Assembly: GCA_023375785.1 (NCBI GenBank)
Contig: SZWC01000805.1
Location: 118,550 to 182,549 of the forward strand
Origin: Penium margaritaceum
Taxonomy: Eukaryota; Streptophyta; Zygnematophyceae; Desmidiales; Peniaceae
Direction of reading: 5' to 3'
Length of the DNA stretch: 64,000 nucleotides
The number at the start of each line of letters is the position of its first letter. The first letter of the stretch is position 1. Positions 46,314 through 59,183 of this stretch are shown in pieces. The position numbers and the translations under genes were made by a program. The notes below the pieces were generated by a model, which searched no databases, was not told the DNA's origin, and was given only the letters and a program-made list of their open reading frames with translations.

Positions 46314-47576
46314 CCCTAGTTGTGCCCTACTTGCACACTACTTACACCTCATTGGACCCTTTTTGTCCCCTAGCTACCACCTACTTGCACCCTACTTGCA
46401 CCCTTATTGTGCCCTACTTGCACCCTTGTTCCACCCTACTAACGTCCTAGTTGCGCCCTAGTTGCGCCCAAGTTGCGCCCTAGGTGAGCCATAGTTACAG
46501 CTCAGTTGGACACTAGATATGCCCTAGTTGCGCCCCAGTTGTACCCTACTTGCGCCATACTTGTGCCCTTGTTGCGCCCTTGTTGTGTCCTAGTTGCGCC
46601 CTAGTTGCGACATAGTTACGCTCTTGCTGCACATCAGTTGGGCACTAGCTACACCCTTGTTGCGCCCAAGTTGGGCCCTAGTTGCTTCCAAGTTGTACCA
46701 TAGTTGTGCCGTAGTGGCACCCTAGTTGCGCCCTAGTTGCGTCCCAATTACGCCCTTCTTGCGTCCTAGTTGTGCCCTAGTTGCGGCCTGGTTGTGCCCT
46801 AGTGCCATACTGGTTGCGCCTTATTTATGCCGTAGTTATGCCCTAGTTGTGCCCTTCTTACATCCTACTTGGACCCTAGTTGCGTCCTATTTGTGCATTC
46901 ATTCTGCCCTAGTTGCGTCCTACTTGCATCCTACTTGCGTACTAGATACGCCATACTTATGCCCTACTTGCGCCCTATTTGCGTCGTACTTGTGTCCTAG
47001 TTGTGCTCTAGTTTCTCCCTAGTTGCACCCTACTTGCGCGCTACTTGCACCCTACTTGTGCCATGCTTACGTCCTTATTCCGTCCTACTTGTACCCTAGT
47101 TGCACCTTAGTTGCTCCCTAATTGCATCCTAATTGCGGCCTACTTGTGCCTCCCTTGTACCCTAGTTGGCCTCAGTTGTGCCCTAGTTGCGCCCTACTTG
47201 TGCCTTTTTTAAACCCTAGGTTATGCCCTAGTTACACCTTGGTTTCGTCCTTGTTGAACCCAACTCGCACCCTAGTTGCATCCTCATTGCATCTCACTTG
47301 CGTCCTAGGTGCACCCTAGTTGCGCCCTAGTTGCGCCCTACTTGAACCCTACTTGTACCTTACATATGTCCTAGTTGCACTCTAACTGCGTCCCTATTGC
47401 GCCCCATTTTTATCTTACATGCGCCATACTTTTGCCCTCCTTGCGCCCTTAGTTGCGCCCTTATCGTACCCTAGTTTCACCCTAGTTGCATCTCAGTTGG
47501 ATACCAACTACACTCAAGTTGCGTCCTAGTTGCATCCTGGTTATGTCCTAGTTGTGCTCCACTTGTACCCTGCTAG
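46314..47576. repeat. 11-bp satellite-like array, block 5
   Basis: Same 11-bp unit as the other blocks. It holds the longest repeat-encoded pseudo-frame of the array (46726-47022), which has no stop simply because the unit lacks one in that phase. It is bounded by family-C and family-B LTRs. Confidence 0.93.
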
Positions 47577-48313
47577 TGTTGGAACTGGAGGAGACAGGGA
47601 GCCTTGGAGCAGTAAACACGTGAGACTGAAAGGGCATCACTTGTGCTGAAGAATGGTTATTGAATCACTCAAAATGATGGAGTACATATAGAGTTAGAGC
47701 TTGGGTAACTCAGCCCTCTCACAAGCCACACCACGTAGCCATGGAGGCTAAGGCTCACCAACTAGAGCCAATAATCTCACACAAGAGAGGAAATCAGCCT
47801 AGCAATGAGGATGACCACTCACACATGACCAAGAGAGCTAGAGAATGCTCTTATGGCATACTCCTAGTGGTCACATAACCCACAATCCCATGGAGAATCG
47901 CCATGTGTCCATGGCTAGCTCACAACGATCTCACCTCACCTAGAAAGTAAGGAGAGGCCCCTTTTCCCTTGTCAGCATACTTTGACAGGGGAACCCAAGA
48001 ATCTAGAACCTTTTGGATGCTTCTCCTATCATGTCTTGACCCTGGACCTCTTGCCTTTTTCTTTTCTCAGGCTAAGGCATGGAGCCATCATCCATGGTCA
48101 CCCAAATATCGGCCATCGATGACCCCACAAACTTTGGAAATTGATGTATCCCAATCCGACTGTTGGATTGGCCTCAAACTTGGACCATAAACATTTTGCC
48201 ACCTGATTTTTCCAATGAAGAAGTCGGATTGACAGTCGGAGCACGCATCTTGTAGTTTTCTAGAATTTGCTCATGTGGACCTGAGACGGAGCCGCATGCC
48301 TCCTTTCCCAACA
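47577..48313 (-). repeat. Family-B LTR, outer left (3' LTR of M1)
   Basis: 737 bp, TGTTGG... at both strand ends. The purine tract GGCAAAGTGGGAGAT lies at 48314-48328 on the minus strand. Confidence 0.9.
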
Positions 48314-48358
48314 ATCTCCCACTTTGCCGTAGTCAGAGTAGGCTGATTCCACATGCCT

Positions 48359-51130
48359 TCATGCAGAACGTCTCTCACGGGTCACTGGCTTGGTACAAAA
48401 ATCAGCGACCTGCTTGCTGCTTGGAGTAAACTGCAGCTTGATAGCACCCTCCTGTACGATGTGCCTGATGAAATGATATGCAATGTCAATGTGCTTGGTA
48501 CGTACATGGTGCTCAGGACTCTTGCTGAGTGTGATTGTGCTCTGGTTGTGGACGCACAGAGGAAGTGGAATTGCTGCACTCCTACTCATCTCCGTTGTGA
48601 GACGTTGAAGCCAAACGGCTTCCTTGGTACCAAAGCTGAGAGAGACGTACTCTATTTCCGTGCTTGAGGTGGCCACGACCACCTGCCACTTGCTGGACCA
48701 GGTGATGGCCCCACTATTCATGAGGAACACATGTCTAGAGATGGACTTGCGATCCTCAAGGTTTGAAGCCCAATCTGCATCTGTGTAGCCGATGATTTTC
48801 TTGTCACTGCCATTGTAGGTGATGGCGATGTTGATGGTTCCAGGAAGGTAGCGGAAGATCGGCTTCACTACCTCTTGGTGCTGAGGTATGGGATTAGCCA
48901 TGTGTTGGCTCACAGCACTCATAACCTGTGGGAGGTCCGGCCTCGTTGCCACCATAAGGTACATGAGACTGCCGTCGGCGCTCAGGTACCTCTGCCGCTA
49001 AGCTGCACCCGCTTCCCCATTAAAGCTCGCGAGGTACTATAGCGTTTTGAGCAACGTGCTGATGGGTTTGGCCTATGTCATGCCAAACCGTTGCAAGACA
49101 TCTTTGATATAGTGTCTCTGCTGCAGTGACAAAGAGCGTGATTTGCGGTCACGCGTGATCTAGATTGAGAGGAAGAATGATGCCTCCCTGAGATGAGACA
49201 TCTAGAAGCATTATTGCATGGCTTCTTTGAACTCCTACTGTGTAGACATGCTTTTAGAAAGGAGGAGCATATCATCCTCATAAACGATGCTGATGACAAC
49301 CTCATGACTATGCTGCCAGCGATGAACAGTGTAGTCACACTTACTATGCTCGAACCCCATGCACTATAGTACCGCATCCAGTTTTGCGTTCCAAGTACGC
49401 GACACTTACTTGGGATCGTATAACGACTTCTGCAGCTTGCAAACCAGGTGCTCCTGGCAATCCATGATGAACCCTTTGGCTGCTCCATGTTATTCTCCTC
49501 CTCCAGGTCACCATTCAGGAACGCTATCTTGATGTCCATGTGGTGAATGTCAAAGTCCTCAGCTACTACATAAGGAAGGGGCGTGTGCACAGAGGCAAAC
49601 TTTGCAACAAGACCAAAGGTTTCTATGTAATCAATGTCTTCCTGCTGCAAATAGCCCTTGGCTACCAGCCTCGCGTTGGACTTTTCCAGGTTGCCATATG
49701 CTCCTCGCTTCTTGTTGAATACCCATTTTCACTTGATTACATTTTGTCTAGATGGACGCTCAGTCTGCTCCCATGTACCGTTGCCGAGCTGCGACTTTAT
49801 CTCTTGGTGTACAACTTGCGTCCAATCTGCTGCATCTGGTGCAGCCATGGCCTCCTCGTAGGACATTGGCTCATCTTAATATGCTGCAACTGCAACATTC
49901 ATCTCATCTGGTTTTTGCAACATCCAGAAATGCCCGCACTCATCAGGCTTGTAGCGCACGTGGTGTTGGAGTGTTAGTAGGCGGCTGGCGCGGTATTGTA
50001 GGTACCACTGCTGCTGTTGATGATGCTGCATCTTCTTCCTCTGCTTGTGCCGATGAGGCTGTTGTATCTGCTACATCAGACATGGGGGATTAGATTGGTT
50101 CTCCCTTTGTCACAGTAGAGGAAGGGTCGGGAGAGATGGGATCAAGGAGAATATCTACTCCCACTTCTTCGTCAGCTGTTGAGTCTGCTGCCTCTTTGTA
50201 GATGATGTTGGTGGCCATGACGTTACTCTCGTTGAAAACGACATCCCTGGGGATGATGACGTGGCCATTATCCCTCTCCTAGAGTCAATATGCCTTGCTT
50301 GCCACGTCATACCCGATCTTCAGCATCTGTCAGCTCTTCGTGTCCCATTTTTGCCGCTTCTTCTTCGGCACGTGCATGTGCGCCAAGCTGCCAAACTTGC
50401 GAAGATGACCCACGCTCGGCTTCTTGCCAACCCACGTCTCGTATGGCATCATTTGCGCCACGTCCTTGGTTGGACTGCACTTCTTGATGTACACCACAGT
50501 GGTCACTGCTTCGGTCAAAAAGTCGTAGGTGAGCCGAGCCGCGTGCAGCATGGAGCTCGCCGACTCAACTATGGTACGGTTGGCGTGTTTTGCTAAACCC
50601 CTCTGCTACTGTGAGTATGGAGGGGCGCGCTACGCATTGATGCCTGCTGTTAGAAGGTAGTCCTGGAACTCTTTGCTCAGGTACTCTCCGCCACGGTCAC
50701 TGTGCAGCCCCTTGATCTTCTTTCTTGTCTAGTTCTCCACCATTACCTTGACTTCCTTGAACCTGTCAAAGCACTGGTCCTTGGAGGAAAGGAAGTACAT
50801 TACTGTGTAACGGCTTAAATCAGCAATGAAGGTGAGAAAGCACCTAGAGCCTCCAAGGATATGGGTCTGCATTACGCCACACAAATCTGTGTGGACCAGC
50901 TCCAGTACCTCCTTCGCGCGCTCCCCTGCTTTAGAGGATGCGTCGGGATGCTGCTTCCCCTCCAAATAGCCGATACATAACTGCTGCTCAAAGTTAGAGA
51001 TGGTGGGTAAGTTACGCACCATCTGCTTTGTCTGAAGTTGCTACAAGGCACGCATGCCGATGTGGCCGTAGCGCTCATGCCAGATTTCGCCATCTATCGC
51101 CTGCACCACTGCTGCAAGACTTTGCTCCTC
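48359..51130 (-). pseudogene. Family-B M1 integrase, RT, RNase H
   Basis: Minus strand. Integrase fragments: ELVHTDLCGVMQ, FLTFIADLSRYTVMYFLSS, and KKPSVGHLRKFGSLAHMHVPKKK (50330-50551). RT: IDYIETFGLVAKF, DIHHMDIKIAFLNGDLEEE (49500-49650), then frameshifts through 49080-49480. RNase H (48359-48964) is open for 201 codons: YLMVATRPDL, IGYTDADWASN, ATSSTEIEYVSLSF, HNQSTITLSKS, TKHIDIAYHFIRH, KQVADFCTKP. CTG-to-CTA changes on the plus strand give several of its TAGs. Confidence 0.85.
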
Positions 51131-52632
51131 CGGGATCTTAGTCTCCCCCAACAGGCGGTAAATGTCGCCTTCCTTCACTGACCTGGCCAACTCTTTCCTG
51201 TTTCCTTGTCAAGGATGTAGCCATAGTTTTTGTCAAAGACGACTCGCAATCCTGTGTTGGTGAAAGAGGACACTGAGAGAAGATTGAACTCAGCATTAGG
51301 TACATACAGCACGCCATGGAACACTCCAACTTCAATGCCACGCGGAGTCTCCAACCACATCTCCACAATCCCAAACCCCTCTGCATACACCACCCGATCA
51401 TCACCCAAAGCAGTCGGTCGCAGGAGAATGGAGAGCAGTTGCATAAACCACTCCTTGTGGTGCCTTTGACTCTTGGTACGCCCTAAGTCCTTGTACCATG
51501 CCAGATCCGCCTTTTTCCTTCTGTGACATGTGAGACTTCGCCATGAAGAGGCGGTCGCGCACCTCCTTGGGCATGTTCATATTGCCAAAAGGGCGCACAC
51601 CGGTCTGGTTCTGTAGTTGTTGCTGCTGCTGCTGACGTTGCTGTGACTGCTGCTCCTGTTGCTGTAGAGATTGCTGCTTTTGCTGCAACAACTGCTGCTC
51701 CGTCTAGTCCCTTTTGACCATAAAGCACTCTTTCTTGTAGTGCCCCTATTTTTTGAAATAATGGCACTTGCCCTTCTTCTTGCCTCTTTGCTGCCCGCAC
51801 AGTTGGTGCTACTTGTTGTGTCAGCCCATGGCCATGAAAGCTGCTTCACTATTGCTGCTACAGCCATTGTGCTTTGCTACATTGCAACGTAGTTCAACTA
51901 GCACCACGTGCATGCACATGAAGTCCGGGTTGAGAGTCGGCTGGCACTCCACCGTCTCTTGCACTGTGTCATGGTTTGTTGGGAGTCCCCCCAGTAAGAG
52001 GAGGACAAAACGCATGTCTTCCACAGAGTTACCGGCCGTTTTCAGCTCCTTCGCAAGCTCCTTTACCCTATTGAAGTATGCCTCCATCCCTTCACCACCC
52101 TGGATTCACAACGCCATCATCTTCTCCTCCAAAAGCATGAGGAATGCAGGATCCTTACTCTCTTACTTTTTACACAATGTATTTCACCCCTCTTTTGCAA
52201 TAGCCTTGTCCCTCACGTACTCAAGATGCGGGTTGGAGATGGTGTTTACAAGCAGCCCATAGGCTTGCCTGTCCTTCTTCTTCGACTCCTCATATGCCGC
52301 TACTGCAGTTGTAGATGAACTTGAATCTGCTGCACCTTTTTGCGGCCTCTTCCACGCCACCACCTCCGCTGCGGTGATGCCTTTTGCTCATGGAGGCGGA
52401 GCGCGCTCGTCGCTGCTCACTACCTCCAATAAGCCCCTCTCCTCTAAAAGGAGGCAGGTACCGATCTTCCAAAATGTGAAGTTGGCATGTCCTTCCAGCC
52501 TCTCCAAGGGTTGTGCTGCTGTCACAAAGCCAGCTGCTGCCGTTTTGAGCTTTGGTGATGCTCAGCACTGCCCTTAAGTGGCGGCGCTACCCCTGCTTCT
52601 GCTGCTCCTTCAGCTAGAAATCTGTCGGACAT
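51131..52632 (-). pseudogene. Family-B M1 gag and protease
   Basis: ATG at 52632 (minus) begins MSDRF. The UBN2-type gag core is at 51821-52087 (RVKELAKELKTAGN, RFVLLLLGGLPTN). The zinc knuckle (HYFKK*GHYKKECF, about 51715-51760) has lost its first Cys pair. A Gln-rich spacer (51600-51710) follows, then protease and pre-integrase (DDRVVYAEGFGIVEMWLETP, HGVLYVPNAEFNLLSVSS). Compared with M2 it keeps the gag N-terminal part. Confidence 0.8.
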
Positions 52633-53174
52633 AAATGGACTGTAGAGGCCAGCAGACTTGACATTTGGAAAAACTGAGCCCACCACTTGAAAATGCAGAT
52701 AAAAACATTTGAGATTGACCCATGAAACAGGGCCATCAACAAGGGATTTTCAGAGATATGCCCTTTCAAAAACAGGGTATGCTGCTGCTCCTACTCCAGC
52801 TCACACCAGCCAGGTTGTAAACGACGTTTCTCCCAAATGTACCTATGGAATGCAAATATTTGTCCACCAATGGAAAGCTTAGGAAAAATCATTCAATTGA
52901 ATGCGCTACTTTTTTAATTTGACAAAGAAATAGAGAGAGGTATGGTCATCACAAGGCGACAATCTTACTCAGAGAGAAGAGTGTTGCCGTGGTCCACTTT
53001 GTTTTGAGCATAACTCTCCATCCCAATGTTGGATATTCGTGATTTTGAGCTCGTTGGAAATCTTGTCTCTTGAACTTGAATATTCAGTAGTTGATCCTAA
53101 AATTTGGTGAAGGTTTCATCCCAACCCGTCACTCTCAACGTGACGGATTGTGCTGGCTGGAAGTGGCAGATCTT
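52633..53174 (-). other. Family-B M1 leader
   Basis: About 540 bp of non-coding leader aligning with 57881-58430. No other feature is seen. Confidence 0.7.
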
Positions 53175-53187
53175 GGCTCAAATACCA
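53175..53187 (-). other. Family-B M1 primer-binding site, mutated
   Basis: The minus strand reads TGGTATTTGAGCC against TGGTATCAGAGCC in M2; the two changes should weaken initiator tRNA-Met pairing. Confidence 0.8.
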
Positions 53188-53189
53188 AG

Positions 53190-53923
53190 TGTTGGAACTG
53201 GAGGAAAGATGGAGCCTTGGGCAGCAAACACGTGGGACTGAGAGCACATCACTTGTGTTGAAGAATGCTTTTTTAATCACACAAAATGATGGATAACATA
53301 TAGAACTAGAGCTTGGGCAAGTCAGTCCTCTCACAAGCCACACCACTTAGCCATGGAGGCTAAGGCTCACACACTAGAGTCCATAATCTCATACAAGGGA
53401 GGAAATCAGCATAGCAACCAGGCTGAACACTCACACACAACCTAGAGAGCTAGAAAACGCTCTCATGGCACACTTCTAGTGGTTACATAACCCACAATCC
53501 CATGGAGAATCGCCATGTGTCCATGGCTAGCACACAAGGATCTCACCTCACCTAAAACGTAAGGAGATGTACCTTTTTCCTAGTCAGCACACTCTGACAA
53601 GGCAACCCAAGAACTAAGGACCTTTTTTGATATTTCTCCCATCAGGTCATGACCCTGGACCTCTTGCCTTTTCCTTTTCTCAAGCTAAGGCATGGAGCCA
53701 TTGCGCATAGTCACCCGGATATCGGCGGTCAATGACCCTGAAAACTTCAAAAGTTCATATTTCCCAATCCGAGTGTTGGATCGGCCTGAAACTTGGACCG
53801 TAGACATTTTGCCACCTAATCTTTCCAATGCTGAGGTCCGATTGACGATCGGACGCATCTGGTAGTTTTGTGCAACTTGCTCCTATGGACTCGAAACTGA
53901 GTCGGATGGCTCCTTTTCCAATA
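53190..53923 (-). repeat. Family-B LTR, shared middle copy
   Basis: 734 bp. It acts as 5' LTR of M1 (primer site at 53175) and 3' LTR of M2 (purine tract 53924-53938). The inner end is mutated (CCAATA for CCAACA), and the TATA region reads ataacatatag. Confidence 0.9.
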
Positions 53924-53988
53924 ATCTCCCACTTTGCCGCAATTATAGTTGGCTGAGTCCACATGCCTTCATGCAGAATTTCTTTTTC

Positions 53989-56760
53989 TCACAGGTTACT
54001 GGCTTGGCGCAAATCAGCGACCTGGTTGTTGGTTGGAGTAAACTCCAGCTTGATAGCATCCTCCTGCACCATGTGCCTGATGAAGTGATATGCGATGTCA
54101 ATGTGCTTAGTGCATGCACGGTGCTCAGGATTCCTCGCGAGTGTGATTGCGCTCTGGTTGTCGCCATGCACAGGAACTAGAATTGCTAAACTCCCACTCA
54201 TCTTTGCCATGAGACGCTCAAGCCAAACCGCTTCTTGGCTCCAAAGCTGAGAGAGACATGCTAAGCTTCCGTGCTTGAGGTGGCCACGATCACCTGCCGC
54301 TTGCTGCACGAGCTGATAGCCCCTCCATTCATGAGGAACACATGTCAAGAGATGGACTTACGGTCCTCAGGGTTTGAAGCCCAATCTGCGTCTGTATAGC
54401 CAATGATGTTGTTGTTGTTGCCGTTGTAGGTGATGCCGATGTTGATGGTTCCAACAAGGTAGCGGAAGACTCGCTTCACTGCCTTTTGGTGCTGCGGTCC
54501 GGGATTAGCCATGTGCTTGCTTACAGCACTAATAGCCTGTGCGAGGTCCGGCCTGGTTGCAACCATGAGGTACATGAGGCTGCCGACGGTGCTGTGGTAC
54601 TTCTGCCCCTCAGCTGCATCTGCTTCTCCAATGAAGCTCACGAGGTACTGCCGCGTCTCCTGTGATGTGCCGATAGGTTTTGCCTCTGCCATGCCGAACC
54701 GCTGTAAGACATCCTTGATGTAGCGGCTCTGCTAGAGTGAGAGAGAGAGCGTGATTTGTGGTCACGCATGATCTGGATTCCAAGGAAGTATGACGCCTCC
54801 CCGCAATTAGACGTTTGGAAGCGTTCCTACATGGCCTCCTTGAACTCCCATAGTGCAGACATGCTGTTGGAAAGGAGGAGCATGTCATCCACATAGACGA
54901 TGATGATGAGCACCTCATGACCATGCTACCAGCGATAGACGCTATAGTCACACTCACTGCGCTCAAACCCCATGCTTTGCAACGGCGCATCCAACTTCTT
55001 GTTCCAACCACACAACACTTGCTTGAGGCCGTACTTCGACTTCTGCAGCTTGCGAACCAGGTACTCTTGGCCATCCATGACGAACCCCTCTGGCTGCTCC
55101 ATGTAAAGCTCATCTTTGAGGTCACCGTTCAGGTACGCCATCTTGACGTCCATGTGGTGAATCTCGAAGTCCTCAGCTACTGCATAAGAAAGGAGCGTGC
55201 GCACAGATGAAAACTTTGCAACAGGAGGAAAGGTTTCTGTGTAGTCGATGCCTTCTTGCTGTGAGTAGCCCTTGGCAACCATCCTTGCCTTGTACTTTTC
55301 CAGGCTGCCATCTGCTCCTCGCTTCTTCTTGAACACCCACTTGCACTTGATCACCTTTCCTCTAGGTGGACGCTCAGTTAGCTCCCACGTACCGTTGTCG
55401 ATCTGCGACTGTATCTCCTATAGCACAGCTTGTGTCCAATCTGCTGCATCTGGTGCAGCCATGGCCTCCTTGTAGGACGTCGGCACATCAGAGTGAGGTG
55501 CTACTACAACGTTCATCTGGTCTGGTTTCTGGAGCATCCAGAAATGCCCGCGCTCACCAGGCTTGTAGCGCACCCTGAGAGGGGATCTGCGACCTGGTGC
55601 TAAAGCGCTAGCACCAGCTGGCGCGGTGCTGCTGGCACAACTGCTTTTGCTGATGGTGGTGCATCTTCTTCCTCTCCTTCTGCCGATGAGGCCACTATAT
55701 CTGGTGCATCAGACATGGGAGACTAGAGTGGTTCTCCCATTGTCATAGTGGAGGAAGGATAAAGAAAGATTAGGTCTGGAAGGATATTTGCTCCCACTGC
55801 CTCGTCAGCTGCTGCTTTTGCTGCCTCTTCACAGACAATATTGGCACTGATGACATTTCTCTCATTGAAGACAACATCCCTGGAAATGATGACGTGGCCT
55901 ATATCCCTCTCGTAAAGGCGATATGCCTAGCTTGCCACGTCGTAGCCAATCATCAGCATCTGCGTGCTCTTTGCTTCCCACTTTTGCCGCTTCTCCTTTT
56001 GGCACGTGTATGTGCGCCAAGCTGCCAAATGCACGACGATGACCCACGCTTGGCTTCTTGCCAAACAATGCCTCGTACGGCGTCATCTACTCCAGGGCCT
56101 TGGTTGGACTATGGTTATTGACGTACACCGCAGTGCTCATTGCTTTCGCCCCAAAGTCATAGGTGAGCCAAGCCGCGTGCAACATGGAGCGCGCCGACTC
56201 AACGATGGTACGGTTGGCGCGTTCTGCTACGCCATTTTGCTTCAGTGAGTATGGTGTGGTGCGCTGCGCCTTGATGCCTGCTGCTGCGAGGTAGTCCATG
56301 AACTCCTTGCTCAGGTACTCTGCAACGCGGTCGCTGCGCAACGCCTTGATTTTCTTGCCAGTCTGGTCCTCCACCATGGCCTTGAACTCCTTGAACCTGT
56401 AAAAGCACTAGTCCTTGGAGGAAAGGAAGTACACAGCAGTGTAACGGCTGAAATCTTCAATGAAGGTGAGAAAATACCTAGAGCCTCCAAAGCTCTGGGT
56501 CTGCATCCAACAACACAAATCTGTGTGGACCACCTCCAGCACCTCTTTCGGGCGCTCTCTTGCTTTAGAGAACGTCTCACGATGCTGCTTCCCCTGCAAA
56601 CAGCCGATGCACAACTGCTGCTCAAAGTTAGAGATGGTAGGTAAGTCACACACCATCTACTTTGTTTGAAGTTGCTGCAAGGCGCACATGCCGATGTGAC
56701 CGTAGCGCGCATGCAAGATTTTGCCATCTGTGGCCTGCACCACTAGTGCATGACTCTACT
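53989..56760 (-). pseudogene. Family-B M2 integrase, RT, RNase H
   Basis: Minus strand. Integrase (55862-56656): VVHTDLCC, FLTFIEDFSRYTAVYFLSSKD, IKALRSDRVAEYLSKEF, NGVAERANRTIVE, KKPSVGHRRAFGSLAHIHVPKG. RT (54926-55354) is open for 142 codons: IKCKWVFKKKRGADGS, YKARMVAKGYSQQEGIDY, EIHHMDVKMAYLNGDL, KYGLKQVLCGWNKK; the YVDDMLLLSNS box lies near 54870-54900 in a shifted frame. RNase H: IGYTDADWASNPEDRKSIS (54360-54420), then stops and frameshifts to 53989. This is the best preserved family-B pol here, but still broken. Confidence 0.87.
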
Positions 56761-57880
56761 CGCGCGGGATCTTGGTCGCCCTGAACTGGCAGTACATATC
56801 GCCTTCTTTCACCGACCTGGCCAACTCCTCTCCTGTTTCCTTGTCGAGGATGTAGCCATAGTCGTCGTCAAAGACGACTCATAGTCCTGTGTTGATGAGA
56901 GAGGACTCTAAGAGAAGATTGAATGCAGCATCAGGTACATACAGTACGCCATGGAACACTCCCACTTCAACGCCACGCGGGGTCTCCAACCACATCTCCA
57001 CAATCCCAATCCCAGAGCATATACCACCCGATCATCACCCCAAGCAATCGGACGGGGGGGGGGATGGAGAGCAGTTGCCTTAACCACTCCTTGTGGTGCG
57101 GCAGGCTCTTGATACACCCGGAGTCCTTGTACCATGCCGAATCCGCCTTCTCCTTATGCGACATGTCAGACTTCGCCATGAAGACGCGGCCGCGCACCTC
57201 CTTAGCGATGTTCATGTAACCAAAATGGCGTACGTTTATCTGGTTCTGCTGCTGCTGCTGCTGCTGCTCACGTTGTTATGATTGCTGCTGCTGTTGCTGT
57301 GGAGATTGCTACTTTTGCTGTTGTTGCTGCTGCTCCTTCTTGTCCCTCTTAAACTTGAAGCACTCTTTCTTGTAGTGCCCCTCTTTCTGGCAAAAGTAGC
57401 ACTTGCCCTTCTTCTTGCCTCTTTGCTGCCCCGACTGCTGCTGCTAGTGGTTGCATGAGCCCATGGCCATAAAAGCTGCTTCACTGCTACTGCTGCCACC
57501 ATTGTGCTTTACGGCATTGCGACGCAGCTCTTCTTGTACGAGGTGCGTGCAGATGAAGTCGCGATCGAGAGTCGGGTGGCACTCCAATGTCTCTCGCACC
57601 ATGTTATAGCTTGTTGGGAGTCCCCTCAGCAAGAGAAGGACGAAGCGCGATTCTTCCACATGATTGCCGGCTGCTTTCAGCTGCTTCGCCAGCTCCTTTG
57701 CCCTGTCCAAGTACACCTCCATCCCTTCGCCACCCTGCCTTTTCAACGCCATCATCTTCTCCTCCAAAAGCATGAGGAATGCAGGATCCTTTCTCTCATA
57801 CTTCTTGCACAACGTGTCCCACCCCTCGTTTGTAGTAGCCTTGTCCCCTGGTTCTGCTGCTACTTTTGCCACATATCTGT
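56761..57880 (-). pseudogene. Family-B M2 gag and protease
   Basis: The gag core (57444-57872) is open: EGWDTLCKKYERKDPAFLML, RAKELAKQLKAAGN, LTLDRDFICTHLV-like text. The CCHC knuckle CYFCQKEGHYKKEC (about 57367-57408) is intact. A Gln-rich tract has CAG and TAG mixed (57245-57345). Protease/pre-integrase (56790-57130) is frame-broken around a G10 run at 57054-57063. About 350-400 bp of gag N-terminus present in M1 are deleted, and the M1 start ATG is not conserved. Confidence 0.82.
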
Positions 57881-58430
57881 CTGAAAGAAAATGGCCTATA
57901 GAGGCCAGCGGACTGGGAATATTGAAAAACTGAGCCCACCACTGGAAATTTTCAGCTCAAAACCTTTCAGATTGACCCATAAAACAGGGTCATCAACAGG
58001 GGATTTTGAAAGATATGCCTTCTTGAAAACAGGGTATGCTTCTGCTCCTACTCTAGCTTACACAAGCCAGCTTGTTAACGGTATTTCTCCCACACGTACC
58101 AATGGACTGCAAATATTTTTGCACCAATAGAAATATTAGGAAAACTACTTCAATTCTTATATGCTTCTTTTTCAATTTGACAAAGAAACAAGAGAGTTAT
58201 GATCATCACAAGACAAAAGTCTTACTTGGAGAGAAGAGTGTAGCCCTAGCCGACCTCGTTTTGAGCATAACTCTGGATCCGACCGTTGGATCATCGTGAT
58301 CTTTGGCTCGTTGGAAAGCTTGTCTCTTAAACGGTCAGTCCGGTTGATTTATGTCAAATTTGGCGAAGGTCTTACCTCAACCCGTCACTCTCAAAGTGAC
58401 GGCCTTTGCTGTCTGAAAGTGGCAAGACTT
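57881..58430 (-). other. Family-B M2 leader
   Basis: Non-coding leader homologous to 52633-53174. Nothing else is evident. Confidence 0.7.
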
Positions 58431-58443
58431 GGCTCTGATACCA
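58431..58443 (-). other. Family-B M2 primer-binding site
   Basis: The minus strand reads TGGTATCAGAGCC, a perfect match to the 3' end of plant initiator tRNA-Met, two bases inside the 5' LTR. Confidence 0.93.
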
Positions 58444-58445
58444 AG

Positions 58446-59183
58446 TGTTTGAACTGGAGGAGAGAGAGAGCCTTGGAGCAGCGAGCATGTGGGACTGGAA
58501 GGGCATAACTTGTGCTGAAGAATAACTGTTGAATCACTCAAATTGATGGAGTATTTATAGAGCTAGAGCTTGGGCAAGTCAGCCCTCTCACAAGCTACAC
58601 CACTTAGCCATGGAGGCTAAGGCTCACACACTACAATCCATAACTTCACACGAAGGAGGAAATCAGCCTAACAATCAGGCTGACCACTAACACACAACCT
58701 AGAGAGCTGGAAAATGCTCTCATGGCACACTCCTAGTGGTTACCTAATCCACAATCCCATAGAGAATGGCCATGTTTCCATGGCTAGCACACAAGGATCT
58801 CACCTCACCTAAAAAGTAAGGAGAGGTACCTTTTTCCTCGTCAGCTCACTCTGACAAGGCAACCCAAGAATCAAGGACCTTTCCCGATATTTCTCCCGTC
58901 AGGTCTTGACCCTGGACCTCTTGCCCCTTTCTTTTCTCAGGCTAAGGCATGGAGCAATCGCCCATGGTCACCCGGATATCGAAGGTCGATGATCCCGAAA
59001 ACTTCGAAAATTCATATCTCCGAATCCGACCGTTGGATCGGCCTGAAACTTGGACCGTAGACATTTTGCCACCTGATCTTTCAACTACTGAAGTGTGATT
59101 GACGATCGAAGCAGGCATCTGGTAGTTTCATGGAGCTTGCTCCTGTGGACCTGAAACTCAGCCAGATGGCTCGTTTTCCAACA
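58446..59183 (-). repeat. Family-B LTR, outer right (5' LTR of M2)
   Basis: 738 bp; on the minus strand it starts TGTTGGAAAACGAG and ends GTTCAAACA. TATAAATA on the minus strand (58552-58559) is the likely core promoter. Confidence 0.9.

Larger units (their letters stand above)
47577..59183 (-). mobile_element. Family-B copia composite: LTR-internal-LTR-internal-LTR
   Basis: Three LTRs of 734-738 bp (47577-48313, 53190-53923, 58446-59183) in the same orientation alternate with two homologous internal regions (48314-53189 and 53924-58445). Each internal region has its own primer site and purine tract, so the middle LTR serves both. The outer flanks (GCTAG and CCTTG) do not match, which suits unequal LTR recombination better than one insertion. 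Confidence 0.9.

Noticed and set aside
46726-47022. Open frames of 65-98 codons with an 11-residue repeat (also 8801-9049, 19615-19824, 20528-20725, 32222-32419)
   Set aside because: Three 11-bp units equal 11 codons, so any stop-free phase of the array yields such peptides. They differ between blocks and have no start context, so they are not genes.
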